From NCBI RefSeq assembly GCF_014107495.1, contig NZ_CP041969.1, forward strand, positions 2,105,001 to 2,169,000: a stretch of 64,000 bases of DNA, read 5' to 3'. Both the position numbers and the translations under genes were made by a program. This document shows, in pieces, positions 17,953 through 25,944 of this stretch (its first letter is position 1; every line of letters begins with the position of its first letter). The stretch comes from Cohnella cholangitidis (GTDB lineage: Bacteria > Bacillota > Bacilli > Paenibacillales > Paenibacillaceae). The notes under the pieces are model-generated. The model had not been told where the DNA came from, did not search any database, and saw only the letters and a list, made by a program, of their open reading frames with translations.

Positions 17953-18294
17953 CTAAAGCGATTCCGAAGCTTGGCTGACCCATGACGCCAGTTGCTTGGA
18001 ATCAAACGTATCCCCTTTTCGCAGCTTCAGCGTTTTTCTTTCCGGGGGGCCGTCGAACATGCTTTCCGGCAATTCCAAAGCGGCTGCGTTAAAGATCGTA
18101 AAGCTGACCGCGTCTTTCGATGTCGAGACGACCGCGGCGTATTTGCCGTTTTTCAAAAAATGGGGTTTCTTATACTGAATACGTTCATGAACATCCGGAA
18201 CGGCCTGATGGACAACCTCGCGCAGACGGGTTGCCAGTTCTCCCTGCCATGGTTCTTTTAACGCTTCGATAAAATCGGTTACTTCTTGGTTCAT
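17953..18294 (-). CDS. DUF1801-family protein
   Basis: 113 residues. The N-terminal VTDFIEALKEPWQGELATRL, the VPDVHERIQYKKPHF core and the C-terminal RKGDTFDSKQLASWV helix match the DUF1801 (YdhG/YobT-like) fold. Family members are small cytosolic proteins without an assigned reaction. AAGGAG precedes two possible ATGs (18300 and 18294); the second has a 9-base spacer and is preferred. It sits 14 bases after the YCII gene and is probably cotranscribed. Confidence 0.8.
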   Translation of the reverse strand: MNQEVTDFIEALKEPWQGELATRLREVVHQAVPDVHERIQYKKPHFLKNGKYAAVVSTSKDAVSFTIFNAAALELPESMFDGPPERKTLKLRKGDTFDSKQLASWVSQASESL

Positions 18295-18308
18295 TCTCAT
18301 ACTCTCCT

Positions 18309-18755
18309 TTATGTACGTTGAGTTTTATTTTTTAACATGTAGAGTTGGTCTCGCAAATCGGCTTCCAATGCCCGCGTTCTAGGCTCCCGCAAGGAATCCG
18401 AATTCTCTTCGAGTCTCCGCAGTTCGATCTCGCACTCTCCGCGGCCCGCCGGAACCGGCATTCGAAGCGCCCAACCCACGGCTTCGTCCTCCGTCTTCGC
18501 ATCGATCAGAATATATTCCGCCATGAGCTCATGATCTGCCGGAAAAGGGCCTGCTTGTATGTCCGGCTCTCCGCCGTGCGTTGGATACGTTATCCTTATC
18601 CCGGTCGAGCTTGGCTGAAGCTCCTCCGCGGCAAGAAGCGCGCCGGCCTTGGCCAAAGACTTTTTGTACGCTGCCTTTGCATCGTTGTGCTCCCGGCTTT
18701 GATGGATTCCGGACTCCGAATACCCTGTCGCTTTGACAATCAGCATATAACGCAT
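18309..18755 (-). CDS. YCII/DGPF-domain protein, downstream partner of ECF sigma
   Basis: 148 residues. The start MRYMLIVKATGYSESG and the core GIRITYPTHGGEPDIQAGPF (the DGPF signature here reads QAGPF) with a later GRGECEIELRRL segment identify the YCII-related/DGPF family. AGGAGG lies 8 bases before the ATG. The gene begins 13 bases after the sigma factor stop. Such proteins are conserved next to ECF42-type sigma factors; whether they are anti-sigma partners, enzymes or targets is unresolved. Confidence 0.85.
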   Translation of the reverse strand: MRYMLIVKATGYSESGIHQSREHNDAKAAYKKSLAKAGALLAAEELQPSSTGIRITYPTHGGEPDIQAGPFPADHELMAEYILIDAKTEDEAVGWALRMPVPAGRGECEIELRRLEENSDSLREPRTRALEADLRDQLYMLKNKTQRT

Positions 18756-18768
18756 TCTTGGTTCCCTC

Positions 18769-20031
18769 CTAGAATATTCCGGACTGGCATTCGGCCGCCC
18801 GGTTTAATAAAAGCGTTCGTTCACGCTCATTAAGGGTCATGGATGCGGCGCGTTCAAATTCCATTCGTGCTTCATCGTATCGTCCCAGCTTGGCCAGAAG
18901 ATCGCCGCGAACGCTCGGCAGCAGATGGTATCCTTGCAAGGAGCGTTCGGCAATCAGACCGTCGACGATCTCCAGCCCGAAAGCCGGACCGAACGCCATG
19001 GCTATGGCGACCGCTCGGTTTAATTCGACGATCGGCGAAGGCGTTACTCTCGATAATGCTTCGTATAGAGCCGCAATTCGGATCCAATCCGTCTCCGCCG
19101 CGGTCGGTGCCTGCGCGTGGCAAGCCGAAATCGCGGCCTGCAACGCGTACGGCCCAAGGGGACGGCCGAGCTTCCGGCTGCGCTCCAGCGCGGCCAAGCC
19201 GCGGCGGATCAGCAGCCGATCCCACTGCGCCCGGTTTTGATCCATGAGAAGGACGGGTTCCCCCTTGGAATTAACCCGGGTTTTAAACCGCGAAGATTGA
19301 ATCTCCATAAGAGCAACCAACCCGTGAACTTCCGGTTCATGAGGAGCGATCTCGGCGAGAACGCGGCCCAGCCTCAGGGCCTCCTGACAGAGCAGCGGAC
19401 GGATCCAGTGCTCCCCGGAGGTCGCCGAATATCCTTCGTTGAACATGAGGTAGATCACCTCAAGCACCGCGGACAATCGATCTTTGAGTTCCTTCCCCGC
19501 AGGCACCTCAAAAGGAACCTTCTCGGCGCTCAGAGTTCTCTTGGCCCGGACGATTCGCTGGGCAATCGTTGATTCCGCGGCTAGGAAAGAACGCGCGATT
19601 TCCTCCGTCGTTAGCCCGCACAACAGGCGAAGCGTCAGGGCGACTCTGGCGTCCTGCGATAACACCGGATGGCAAGTCATGAAGATCAGGCGAAGGAGAT
19701 CGTCGCCGATTTCCCCGTCCAAAGCCTGATCTACGTCATCCTCCGTATATAAGTCCATGCCGTGGGCGATTTCTACGTACTTCTGATCCCTTAGCTTGTT
19801 CCGGCGTATGAGGTCGATCGCGCGCCGCTTCGCGGCCGTCATGAGCCAGGCGCCCGGATTGTCCGGAATGCCGGTCTCCGGCCAACGTTCAAGGGCAATG
19901 ACCAAAGCATCCTGGGCAAGATCCTCCGCGACGCCGACATCCCGTACCATTCGCGTTAACCCCGCGATAAGCTTGGCGGACTCCATTCGCCAGATCGCAT
20001 CGACGGTTCGGTGAGCATGGGGCAGACTCAC
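18769..20031 (-). CDS. ECF sigma factor with long C-terminal extension (ECF42-like)
   Basis: 420 residues. Sigma region 2 lies at ~15-80 (VGVAEDLAQDALVIALERWP, then MTAAKRRAIDLIRRNK) and region 4 at ~130-180 (ALTLRLLCGLTTEEIARSFL, then ESTIAQRIVRAKRTL). The remaining ~230 residues form the helical, TPR-like extension typical of this subgroup (VYLMFNEGYSA-like motif, RAVAIAMAFGPAFGLEIVDG). No anti-sigma factor is encoded nearby. In the ECF42 group activity is thought to be controlled through the extension, and DGPF genes are the usual neighbours. The GTG start overlaps the preceding YCII stop by four bases (GTGA), so translation is coupled. Confidence 0.88.
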   Translation of the reverse strand: MSLPHAHRTVDAIWRMESAKLIAGLTRMVRDVGVAEDLAQDALVIALERWPETGIPDNPGAWLMTAAKRRAIDLIRRNKLRDQKYVEIAHGMDLYTEDDVDQALDGEIGDDLLRLIFMTCHPVLSQDARVALTLRLLCGLTTEEIARSFLAAESTIAQRIVRAKRTLSAEKVPFEVPAGKELKDRLSAVLEVIYLMFNEGYSATSGEHWIRPLLCQEALRLGRVLAEIAPHEPEVHGLVALMEIQSSRFKTRVNSKGEPVLLMDQNRAQWDRLLIRRGLAALERSRKLGRPLGPYALQAAISACHAQAPTAAETDWIRIAALYEALSRVTPSPIVELNRAVAIAMAFGPAFGLEIVDGLIAERSLQGYHLLPSVRGDLLAKLGRYDEARMEFERAASMTLNERERTLLLNRAAECQSGIF

Positions 20032-20462
20032 GCCTTTTTCTGCTCCTCAAGCCGTTTGCGAAGATCGGCTTCTTTCGCTAACGATTCCGGATTATCCATT
20101 AAGTCTTCCGCCTCGAACACTTGTCTGAGCTCGATCTCGCCCTGTCCGAATCCATGGGGATCGGGCATGCGCATAGCCCATTCAATGGCTTCTTCCCTGG
20201 ATTTGACTTCAATGAGCGTATATCCCGCGATCATTTCTTTGGCCTCCGTAAACGGACCGTCAATAACCTTCGGTTTGCCGCCGGGTTCCGGATAGGATAT
20301 CCGGATTCCGTTCGAGCTGGGCTGTAATCCATCGGCAGCGAGCAACACTCCGGCTTTCACTAATTCCTCGTTGTATTTCTGCATGGCTTCTATAAGCTCC
20401 TGGCTGGGCATAACTCCTGCCTCTGAGTCTGTAGTCGCTTTAACGATCATCATAAATCTCAT
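20028..20462 (-). CDS. YCII/DGPF-domain protein, upstream partner of ECF sigma
   Basis: 144 residues with the full signature VIDGPFTEAKEMIAGYTLIE and N-terminal MRFMMIVKATTDSEAG. This is a closer match to the DGPFxExKE consensus than the paralogue downstream of the sigma factor. AGGAGG lies 8 bases before the ATG. The stop overlaps the sigma start. Having one DGPF gene on each side of the sigma gene is notable; the two products are similar over their whole length and must derive from a duplication. Confidence 0.88.
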   Translation of the reverse strand: MRFMMIVKATTDSEAGVMPSQELIEAMQKYNEELVKAGVLLAADGLQPSSNGIRISYPEPGGKPKVIDGPFTEAKEMIAGYTLIEVKSREEAIEWAMRMPDPHGFGQGEIELRQVFEAEDLMDNPESLAKEADLRKRLEEQKKA

Positions 20463-20501
20463 ATTGTGAACCCTCCTATTTTATGGCGAAGCTTCTTCAG
20501 A

Positions 20502-21314
20502 TTAGAGATTACCCGCGAAGAATGCCGTAAGCTCCGATGAAATGATTTTCGTATCGAGTTTCTTCGTATGGCCAAGTCCCTTTTTGCTCAATAATCGCGC
20601 ATTCGGCAGTACGTTTGCCAGTGCCTGGGCACCATGACGCAGTCCAATCGGACTTTCCGTTCCTTCGAGCACCAGCGTTGGCATCTTTACCGCGCTCCAC
20701 GATTCGGCGGGCAACGGCTTTCCGTCCATGTAGCCGTCCAACAAAGCCGCATCGTAGGGGAGCGTGTGAGCAACGGCCATGAGCTTAGGCCACACGCCCG
20801 GCATAATCCGCATCAAGCCGACTACGAATGAAGGAGCACCCATGCCCTTGGTCATAAAGTACTTGACGGCATCCGCCCGATTATTCGCGGCGATGAGCGC
20901 CGTAACTTCCCGAACGAAATTTTGCGGAGGCTTGTGACCCTCGGTATTGACGACGAACGGAGGCTCGTGCAAGGCCAATTTCGTAATATTTAAGCCTCTT
21001 GCCGCCGCTTGCAGAGCAAGCACCGCCCCTGAAGATAGACCCCAAACATAGGCTGATCCGCCTGCTTCATCCATCATTGCCTGAAGATCCTCTATCTCGC
21101 GCTCTATGGCATAGGGCTGCGCGTCTCCGCTATCGCCGCGGCCTCGACGGTCGTAGTTGTAGACCGTGAAGCGCTCCGACAAACGTTTCGCCAGCTGCAC
21201 CTGCCCGGGAAATTTCCGGTAGCTGAACGCACCCGCTACGAGGATGAGCGGCGGTCCTTGGCCCGTTTTGTCGTAAGCAATCTTTGTACCGTCTTTTGAA
21301 GTGGCTAACTGCAT
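20502..21314 (-). CDS. Alpha/beta-fold hydrolase
   Basis: 270 residues. The oxyanion region (GQGPPLILVAGAF), the nucleophile elbow VWGLSSGAVLALQAA (GLSSG) and the C-terminal GLGHTKKLD histidine give a complete Ser-Asp-His triad arrangement. Within the superfamily it resembles small soluble esterase/peroxidase-like hydrolases; the substrate cannot be stated. AAAGGAG precedes the ATG. The gene ends 39 bases before the DGPF gene and is probably the first gene of the sigma-factor transcript. Confidence 0.85.
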   Translation of the reverse strand: MQLATSKDGTKIAYDKTGQGPPLILVAGAFSYRKFPGQVQLAKRLSERFTVYNYDRRGRGDSGDAQPYAIEREIEDLQAMMDEAGGSAYVWGLSSGAVLALQAAARGLNITKLALHEPPFVVNTEGHKPPQNFVREVTALIAANNRADAVKYFMTKGMGAPSFVVGLMRIMPGVWPKLMAVAHTLPYDAALLDGYMDGKPLPAESWSAVKMPTLVLEGTESPIGLRHGAQALANVLPNARLLSKKGLGHTKKLDTKIISSELTAFFAGNL

Positions 21315-21508
21315 CGTATCTCTCCTTTGCCGTTATAGTAAATCGTTAAGCTATTGTTTCAAGCTTCTATTATGACGACGAACCGTCTACCGCAAAATCG
21401 ACGCATCCGCGAAAAAATATTTTTGATTCTTTCTCATTATTATCACGTAACAATTAAATATAGTAAACCGAGTCCCACGGCTCCATGGGTTAGACTAGCC
21501 CGGCACTA

Positions 21509-21599
21509 GAAACAGCGCAACCCAGGACGAGAAAAATAAGGTCCTAGACTGCCGCTGTTTTATTGAACTATCGTTTTCCGTCAGCTAACCGATCAATAA
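21509..21599. repeat. Copy B of the dispersed hairpin repeat
   Basis: The sequence GTCCTAGACTGCCGCTGTTT with its upstream complementary arm (AACAGCGC...GGAC) forms a stem after the SRPBCC gene. Similarity to copy C continues ~35 bases beyond the hairpin (ATTG.ACTA.CGTT.TCCGT.AGCT), so this is a repeated element and not only a shared terminator. Confidence 0.7.
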
Positions 21600-21624
21600 A
21601 TCTATCTATTTGCAGCGAATTGCG

Positions 21625-22140
21625 TTACTTGACTTCGTTCAGGCGCTCTTCCAGACGATCCCAAGTTTCGGTGATCCCCTGCATCATGCCCATGTCGATG
21701 ACGGTTTTAAGCGCATCTGCAGACACGTATTCACCGCGGTTAACCAGCTTCGTCTTCCCATCCAGATCGATGAATTCTAAAGACACCACGGTCGAAGGCA
21801 TAGTCTCGTTCGTATTGCCTTCGGCATCCGAGAAGTAATCGGTGTAGACGATCTTCTCCGGCTCGGCAATTTCCTTATATACGGCTTTGCCCCAAGATTC
21901 CATGCCGTAAAATTGACCTTGGTTCCGATCGACGCATTTCATGCAGTAGTGCCAAACGCCGTCCGGCTGAAAATCGACGGTGCAAACGGTGAGCTCCCAG
22001 CCTCTAGGTCCCCACCAATGCTTAAGATGCTCAGGTTCTTTGAACATCTGGAACACGAGATCGCGCGGCGCGTCGAACACGCGCTCCAATACCAGTACCC
22101 GCTCGTTCTCTACTCTCGAAACCATTTTGTTGTTAGACAT
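21625..22140 (-). CDS. SRPBCC/AHSA1-domain protein
   Basis: 171 residues. The pattern RVFDAPRDLVFQMFKEPEHL followed by WWGPRGW and a C-terminal GITETWDRLEERL helix is diagnostic for the AHSA1-like (SRPBCC) hydrophobic-ligand fold. AGGAGG lies 7 bases before the ATG at 22140; the longer frame to 22254 has no signal and overlaps the ArsR gene. It forms a two-gene unit with the ArsR regulator 23 bases upstream, a common pairing in Firmicutes and Actinobacteria. Ligand unknown. Confidence 0.88.
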   Translation of the reverse strand: MSNNKMVSRVENERVLVLERVFDAPRDLVFQMFKEPEHLKHWWGPRGWELTVCTVDFQPDGVWHYCMKCVDRNQGQFYGMESWGKAVYKEIAEPEKIVYTDYFSDAEGNTNETMPSTVVSLEFIDLDGKTKLVNRGEYVSADALKTVIDMGMMQGITETWDRLEERLNEVK

Positions 22141-22163
22141 TGTAATTCCTCCTATATATGATG

Positions 22164-22508
22164 TTATGATTTTTCCTTGTTTTGCAGCTCTCGCAAGTAG
22201 CCATCCAATCTGTCGAATCTCTCTTCCGTAATGCGCCGAAAGGACTGCACCCACGAATCCAGCGCTTCGAACGGTTCGGGCCGGAGCTTGTAAATTCTGC
22301 GGTTAGCTTCGGCTTGTACTTCCACGATCCTGCTCTCGCTGAGCACCTTCAAATGCTTCGAGGCTTGCGGCTGGCGAAGCCCCAGCCGGTCGGCGATTTC
22401 CCCCACGGTCAGAGGCCCGTCGCGCAACAGTTCGACAATGTCCATACGATTCGGTTCGGCCAATGCGCTCAGCGTCGTCATGTCCATGCCCGGAATCTTC
22501 TTCGACAT
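22164..22508 (-). CDS. ArsR-family winged-helix repressor
   Basis: 114 residues. The winged helix is clear: TTLSALAEPNRMDIVELLRD, GPLTVGEIADRLGLRQPQAS, KHLKVLSESRIVEVQAEANRR. There are no cysteine metal ligands in the recognition helix, so this is not a classical metal sensor. ATG at 22508 is preferred because GAGGTG lies 6 bases upstream; an in-frame GTG at 22517 is inside that ribosome binding site. It is preceded by a promoter containing a perfect inverted repeat, consistent with autoregulation. Confidence 0.88.
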   Translation of the reverse strand: MSKKIPGMDMTTLSALAEPNRMDIVELLRDGPLTVGEIADRLGLRQPQASKHLKVLSESRIVEVQAEANRRIYKLRPEPFEALDSWVQSFRRITEERFDRLDGYLRELQNKEKS

Positions 22509-22587
22509 GTCGCTCACCTCGTTAAGTAATGGTTTCTGTGTATTATCTCATCCCCTTCATCGCCATGATCATCTTCTTGATGATTTG

Positions 22588-22625
22588 AATATACCTTATA
22601 AGGAATATTCCTGTCAAGGAATATT
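22588..22625 (-). promoter_or_regulatory. arsR promoter with overlapping operator palindrome
   Basis: On the minus strand TTGACA (22617-22612) and TATATT (22593-22588) are 18 bases apart. The -35 box is the spacer of a perfect inverted repeat, AATATTCC-6-GGAATATT (22604-22611 and 22618-22625), with half of the same element repeated in the spacer. A repressor bound here would occlude RNA polymerase. Confidence 0.75.
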
Positions 22626-22730
22626 TTAATCAAACCATCCGACAGGCATAGGAAAAGAAAATGGAGACGACGATAGATTATCGTAACTATTCCGTAAAAG
22701 AGCCGTCTATAGAGAAAGGGGTGATTATCA

Positions 22731-23603
22731 TTGCGAAAGCTTCTCGCGATCATTGCGCTCGGATTTGTTTTGTTAGGATGCGAAAGTAAATCAAGCCCGC
22801 ATCCGGAGAGCGCGCCGCCTGTAATCATTGATACGGCTGTCGCTCGTTTTACTGATTTCGTCGGCAATCCGGATAAGGTAAATGTTTCTGCCAAGCTCTC
22901 TCGGGAACAGGCATTATCCGCCGCTACCGATTACCGCCCCATGACGGGAAAATGGTTTGAAGGGGAGAACGGATTTAATCTTATTGCTTCCTACACTTCC
23001 GAAGAAACCGAAGCAGGAAGTAAGGTAGGAGCGGCTCTAGGTCAAATTCCCGAAGGGCGGTCTGCTCGTTTTCAAATCACAAGCCGGGACAAAGACGGAA
23101 AACGGCTTCAACTGATAACAGAGTACGTGGCCGACATCAAAAATACGCTCGATGGACGTCTTGACTTTTCATACAACATCCCGGAACAGCCGAACGCAAA
23201 CTATCTCCTCAGCATAGAAATCGTCTCTCCCGAGGGCGTTGTCGAAGACACGATGATCGCGCCCATTTTCGTCCCCCCGAACGAACTCAACGCTCGCCTA
23301 ACCGTAAAACAACCGATTGACGGATCCGACCAAACGGAACTAATTCTTTATAATGCCGGTCCAACCGATCTGTATTTTGGATATGGCTATGGGATTTATC
23401 AAAAAGTTTCCGAAGGGTGGAAGCTTTTACCCGACGATAGTGCCGTTCCGGCAATCGGGTTCCGTTTACAACCCGGCCAATCGCACCGCGAAGAGGTTAG
23501 GTTTCCCCGGAAGCTTGAACCCGGAAATTATCGGATCGTAAAGCAGATCGAAGGATACATGACCGACTTATCAGTAAAACTAGCTGCGGAAATTAAGGTA
23601 TAA
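22731..23603 (+). CDS. Putative lipoprotein, function unknown
   Basis: 290 residues. A type II signal peptide ends in LLGC (Cys ~17), so the protein should be lipidated and anchored outside the membrane. No catalytic motif is visible. The C-terminal ~100 residues (LTVKQPIDGSDQTELILYNA onward, then FRLQPGQSHREEVRFPRKLE and PGNYRIVKQIEGYM) look like an Ig-like beta-sandwich of the type found in Bacillales lipoproteins. The start is TTG with AAAGGGGTG 7 bases upstream. It is transcribed away from the ArsR pair and ends in copy C of the hairpin repeat. Confidence 0.7.
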   Translation: MRKLLAIIALGFVLLGCESKSSPHPESAPPVIIDTAVARFTDFVGNPDKVNVSAKLSREQALSAATDYRPMTGKWFEGENGFNLIASYTSEETEAGSKVGAALGQIPEGRSARFQITSRDKDGKRLQLITEYVADIKNTLDGRLDFSYNIPEQPNANYLLSIEIVSPEGVVEDTMIAPIFVPPNELNARLTVKQPIDGSDQTELILYNAGPTDLYFGYGYGIYQKVSEGWKLLPDDSAVPAIGFRLQPGQSHREEVRFPRKLEPGNYRIVKQIEGYMTDLSVKLAAEIKV

Positions 23604-23662
23604 GTATTCCTCCAGCTTCTATTTTCCGCATCGTTCGCCCTTCAAGGAACTGCCCCCAATAA

Positions 23663-23750
23663 AAGAAACAGCGGCAGCCATGGACGGAAAAAAGTCCTAG
23701 ACTGCCGCTGTTTTATTGTACTAACGTTCTCCGTTAGCTTAATAAACGAT
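23663..23750. repeat. Copy C of the dispersed hairpin repeat, bidirectional terminator
   Basis: AAACAGCGGCAG...GGAC and GTCCTAGACTGCCGCTGTTT form a near-perfect long stem with TTTTATT following. The copy sits between the lipoprotein and the XRE regulator genes, which converge. The 3' extension (ACTAACGTTCTCCGTTAGCT) contains its own small inverted repeat, TAACG/CGTTA. Confidence 0.75.
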
Positions 23751-23823
23751 GCAACAAAGTGAATCGAACTTCAACCTTTCCATTCTGGCGCACGCAGGAT
23801 CCCTCTATAGAAAAATTCATATC

Positions 23824-24609
23824 TTAATCAACAAGCTTTTGTTTTACTTTTCTCCAAAATCCTTCATTCCTCCGATTGATATGCTTCTCATTGTAAATCA
23901 GCAGACTGTAGGAGGACCACAGCGTAGATGTTCGAATGATTGCATAGGTGCCGAGGGCGATCAGAACGACGAAAACCGGATAATATGGGACCAAGACGCC
24001 CTCAGAGATCCCTTTTCTCTCTAGTGCAAATGCCATTCCTCCTACAGCAACCATACTAGCCCCGACGACGATGATCGCTGTATACTTACCCTTCAACCGA
24101 TTCATACGTTCCGTCAATTGCTTTACGTAACCCTGATCCAACAGAAGAGCTTCTTTCGCCAGCACATGGTACCGCTCCTCATCCTTCAGTATAGCTGCCA
24201 CGAGTGAAACGATGCCTCCTGCTGCCAACAAAATGATAAGGAAGGAATAACCGACGGGCTCCTGTCTAAGCATCAGATATGGCAAGCTAGCCAGAATGAG
24301 CAAGCACACGCCTAACGCAATACGGTTGGACGACTTATGCTGGTGGCTCAAATATCCTTCCGCCATTTCTTGGCTGACATAATAACCACGCTCTTCACGG
24401 CTTCCCTTCTCCTCGGTCTCCTTCAACAAATAATCGATGGATACCTCGAATAAGTTTCCGATCATAAGCAGCTTTTCCGTTTCAGGAAATCCTTGTCCGT
24501 TCTCCCATTTGCTTACTGCCTGTCTGGTTGTGCTAAGTCTCTCAGCTAAAGCTTCCTGGGAATACCCTTTTTCTTTTCGTAGTTGCAACAATTTTTCGCT
24601 AAATGACAT
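23824..24609 (-). CDS. XRE-family regulator with membrane-spanning C-terminus
   Basis: 261 residues. The N-terminal ~65 residues form a Cro/CI helix-turn-helix (SFSEKLLQLRKEKGYSQEAL, STTRQAVSKWENGQGFPETE). Four hydrophobic segments follow (IALGVCLLILASLPYLML; SFLIILLAAGGIVSLVAAIL; TAIIVVGASMVAVGGMAFAL; VLVPYYPVFVVLIALGTYAI), so DNA binding appears tethered to the membrane. Such proteins are often one-component sensors whose target is an adjacent gene, but no obvious partner lies next to it. AAAGGAG precedes the ATG. Confidence 0.85.
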   Translation of the reverse strand: MSFSEKLLQLRKEKGYSQEALAERLSTTRQAVSKWENGQGFPETEKLLMIGNLFEVSIDYLLKETEEKGSREERGYYVSQEMAEGYLSHQHKSSNRIALGVCLLILASLPYLMLRQEPVGYSFLIILLAAGGIVSLVAAILKDEERYHVLAKEALLLDQGYVKQLTERMNRLKGKYTAIIVVGASMVAVGGMAFALERKGISEGVLVPYYPVFVVLIALGTYAIIRTSTLWSSYSLLIYNEKHINRRNEGFWRKVKQKLVD

Positions 24610-24729
24610 AGGCTTGCTCTCCTTTGCTCGATACTAATTGAATTATAGAAAAACAAAGGATTCGATACTATATTTTTAAGGTTGCGTTTGCGCCGCTTGG
24701 AGTTGCATATGGGTTTTTATTGTAGAAAA

Positions 24730-24802
24730 AACGTAGGTCATTGGGTTCTAGACTGCCCCACTGCTTCATTAGACTAATCTGCCCTATAGCTTAATGAGGC
24801 CA
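24730..24802. repeat. Degenerate copy D of the dispersed hairpin repeat
   Basis: TTCTAGACTGCCccaCTGCTTCATTAGACTAatct..TAGCTTAATgA aligns with copies B and C but has lost the complementary 5' arm. It lies after the FRG-domain gene. No gene was seen in 24610-24837. Confidence 0.5.
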
Positions 24803-24837
24803 CGACATTCTACCCTTTATTTTCTCCGTCTACAACT

Positions 24838-25830
24838 TTATTTTCTTTGGACAGCAGCCAATCTATACTCTGCTTTCAATTGATCCAATTTCTCATTAAA
24901 TTTATTTCTAGCCTCACTGCCTATAGACGAAACCAAAGATTGAAGCTTTCCATCTCCGTAAACAGATTCTTCAGTTACATCCAATACGTTCAGCCAGTCC
25001 TTTATCTCTTCAAAACAGGAATAGGGAATAAAAATCTTATGCAGCAGTACTTGAACATCACTGTAATAATCCAAAGGTGCAACTTGGCTCCCATGGATAG
25101 TAAAATTGCCGGACTGTCTACAGATGCGGCGATCAATTGGGCTGCCTAAAACACAGAATGGCATCATGAAACGAGATTCAACGTCTTCATCAAGATATCG
25201 CTTAAAATGATCATATACATTATCCTTCGCAATATTAATTACTTCAGTAAAAGGTTTCTCTGAATTGTTCCAGATGTGCTCCCCAACATGTGCATTTACC
25301 TTTTTGGGATCCATTACAAAAACAGAAGCTCCGTATCGACTAAACGAGTTTCTATTAAAGTCATTAATCGCCTCGTCTACCGGTATTATCATTTTGGGAT
25401 CAATGTTGCTTTGGGTTGCAAAGAATAAAGCAATTAGCGGATCGGTAGACCAATCCAAAAGCGTAGTAGGCACGCCATAATGCTGGGCTAAGAAATACCA
25501 CTCAAGATCGTTCTTAGGCTCTGCTCTTAAATATTCCCCTAAGTAAGTTATTGCTAGTTCCTTAAACTTTTGCAACATAGTCGGAAATGGTAATATAGCC
25601 ACAGCTTCCCCTCTAGCGGCTCCTCCATGTGGGTCCATGGGTCTGCCAAACTGATCAGCTATCGCATAGTTATCCCTTATGGCTGACGGAACCAACCGTT
25701 GCCATGCCTTTGATTGTCCACGGAACCATACTGTTTCTTCCTCGGATTTAATTTTTTTAACTACATCCAGATATCCCTGAAAGCTTTTTATTTTATGCTT
25801 TTTAAAGCCAACATTAGGGTTCTCGGACAT
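24838..25830 (-). CDS. FRG-domain protein
   Basis: 330 residues. The FRG signature is present near the N-terminus (EEETVWFRGQSKAWQRLVPS), then LEWYFLAQHYGVPTTLLDWS with the QHxGxPTxLLDWT core and PLIALFFATQS. The C-terminal third has a YDDVQVLLHKIFIP-like segment and no other recognised domain. FRG proteins are thought to be mono-ADP-ribosyltransferase-like or nucleotide-interacting and are frequent in defence islands, but here no toxin, antitoxin or nuclease partner is adjacent. AGGAGG lies 8 bases before the ATG. The gene is AT-richer than its neighbours, which would fit acquisition. Confidence 0.85.
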   Translation of the reverse strand: MSENPNVGFKKHKIKSFQGYLDVVKKIKSEEETVWFRGQSKAWQRLVPSAIRDNYAIADQFGRPMDPHGGAARGEAVAILPFPTMLQKFKELAITYLGEYLRAEPKNDLEWYFLAQHYGVPTTLLDWSTDPLIALFFATQSNIDPKMIIPVDEAINDFNRNSFSRYGASVFVMDPKKVNAHVGEHIWNNSEKPFTEVINIAKDNVYDHFKRYLDEDVESRFMMPFCVLGSPIDRRICRQSGNFTIHGSQVAPLDYYSDVQVLLHKIFIPYSCFEEIKDWLNVLDVTEESVYGDGKLQSLVSSIGSEARNKFNEKLDQLKAEYRLAAVQRK

Positions 25831-25879
25831 TCAAAGCACCTCCTTATTATTACTTGCTTTTAATGCCATAACTAGACAA

Positions 25880-25917
25880 CAAAGTCGGAGCCCCGAGGAT
25901 TTCGGGCTCCGACTTTG
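25880..25917. terminator. Perfect hairpin terminator after the GH9 gene
   Basis: CAAAGTCGGAGCCC pairs with GGGCTCCGACTTTG over 14 bases, 10-base loop. It lies ~28 bases past the GH9 stop and ~50 bases ahead of the FRG start; reading minus it ends in TTTGTTGT. Confidence 0.8.
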
Positions 25918-25944
25918 TTATGGGTTGCTATAAGTCCCAGCGGC

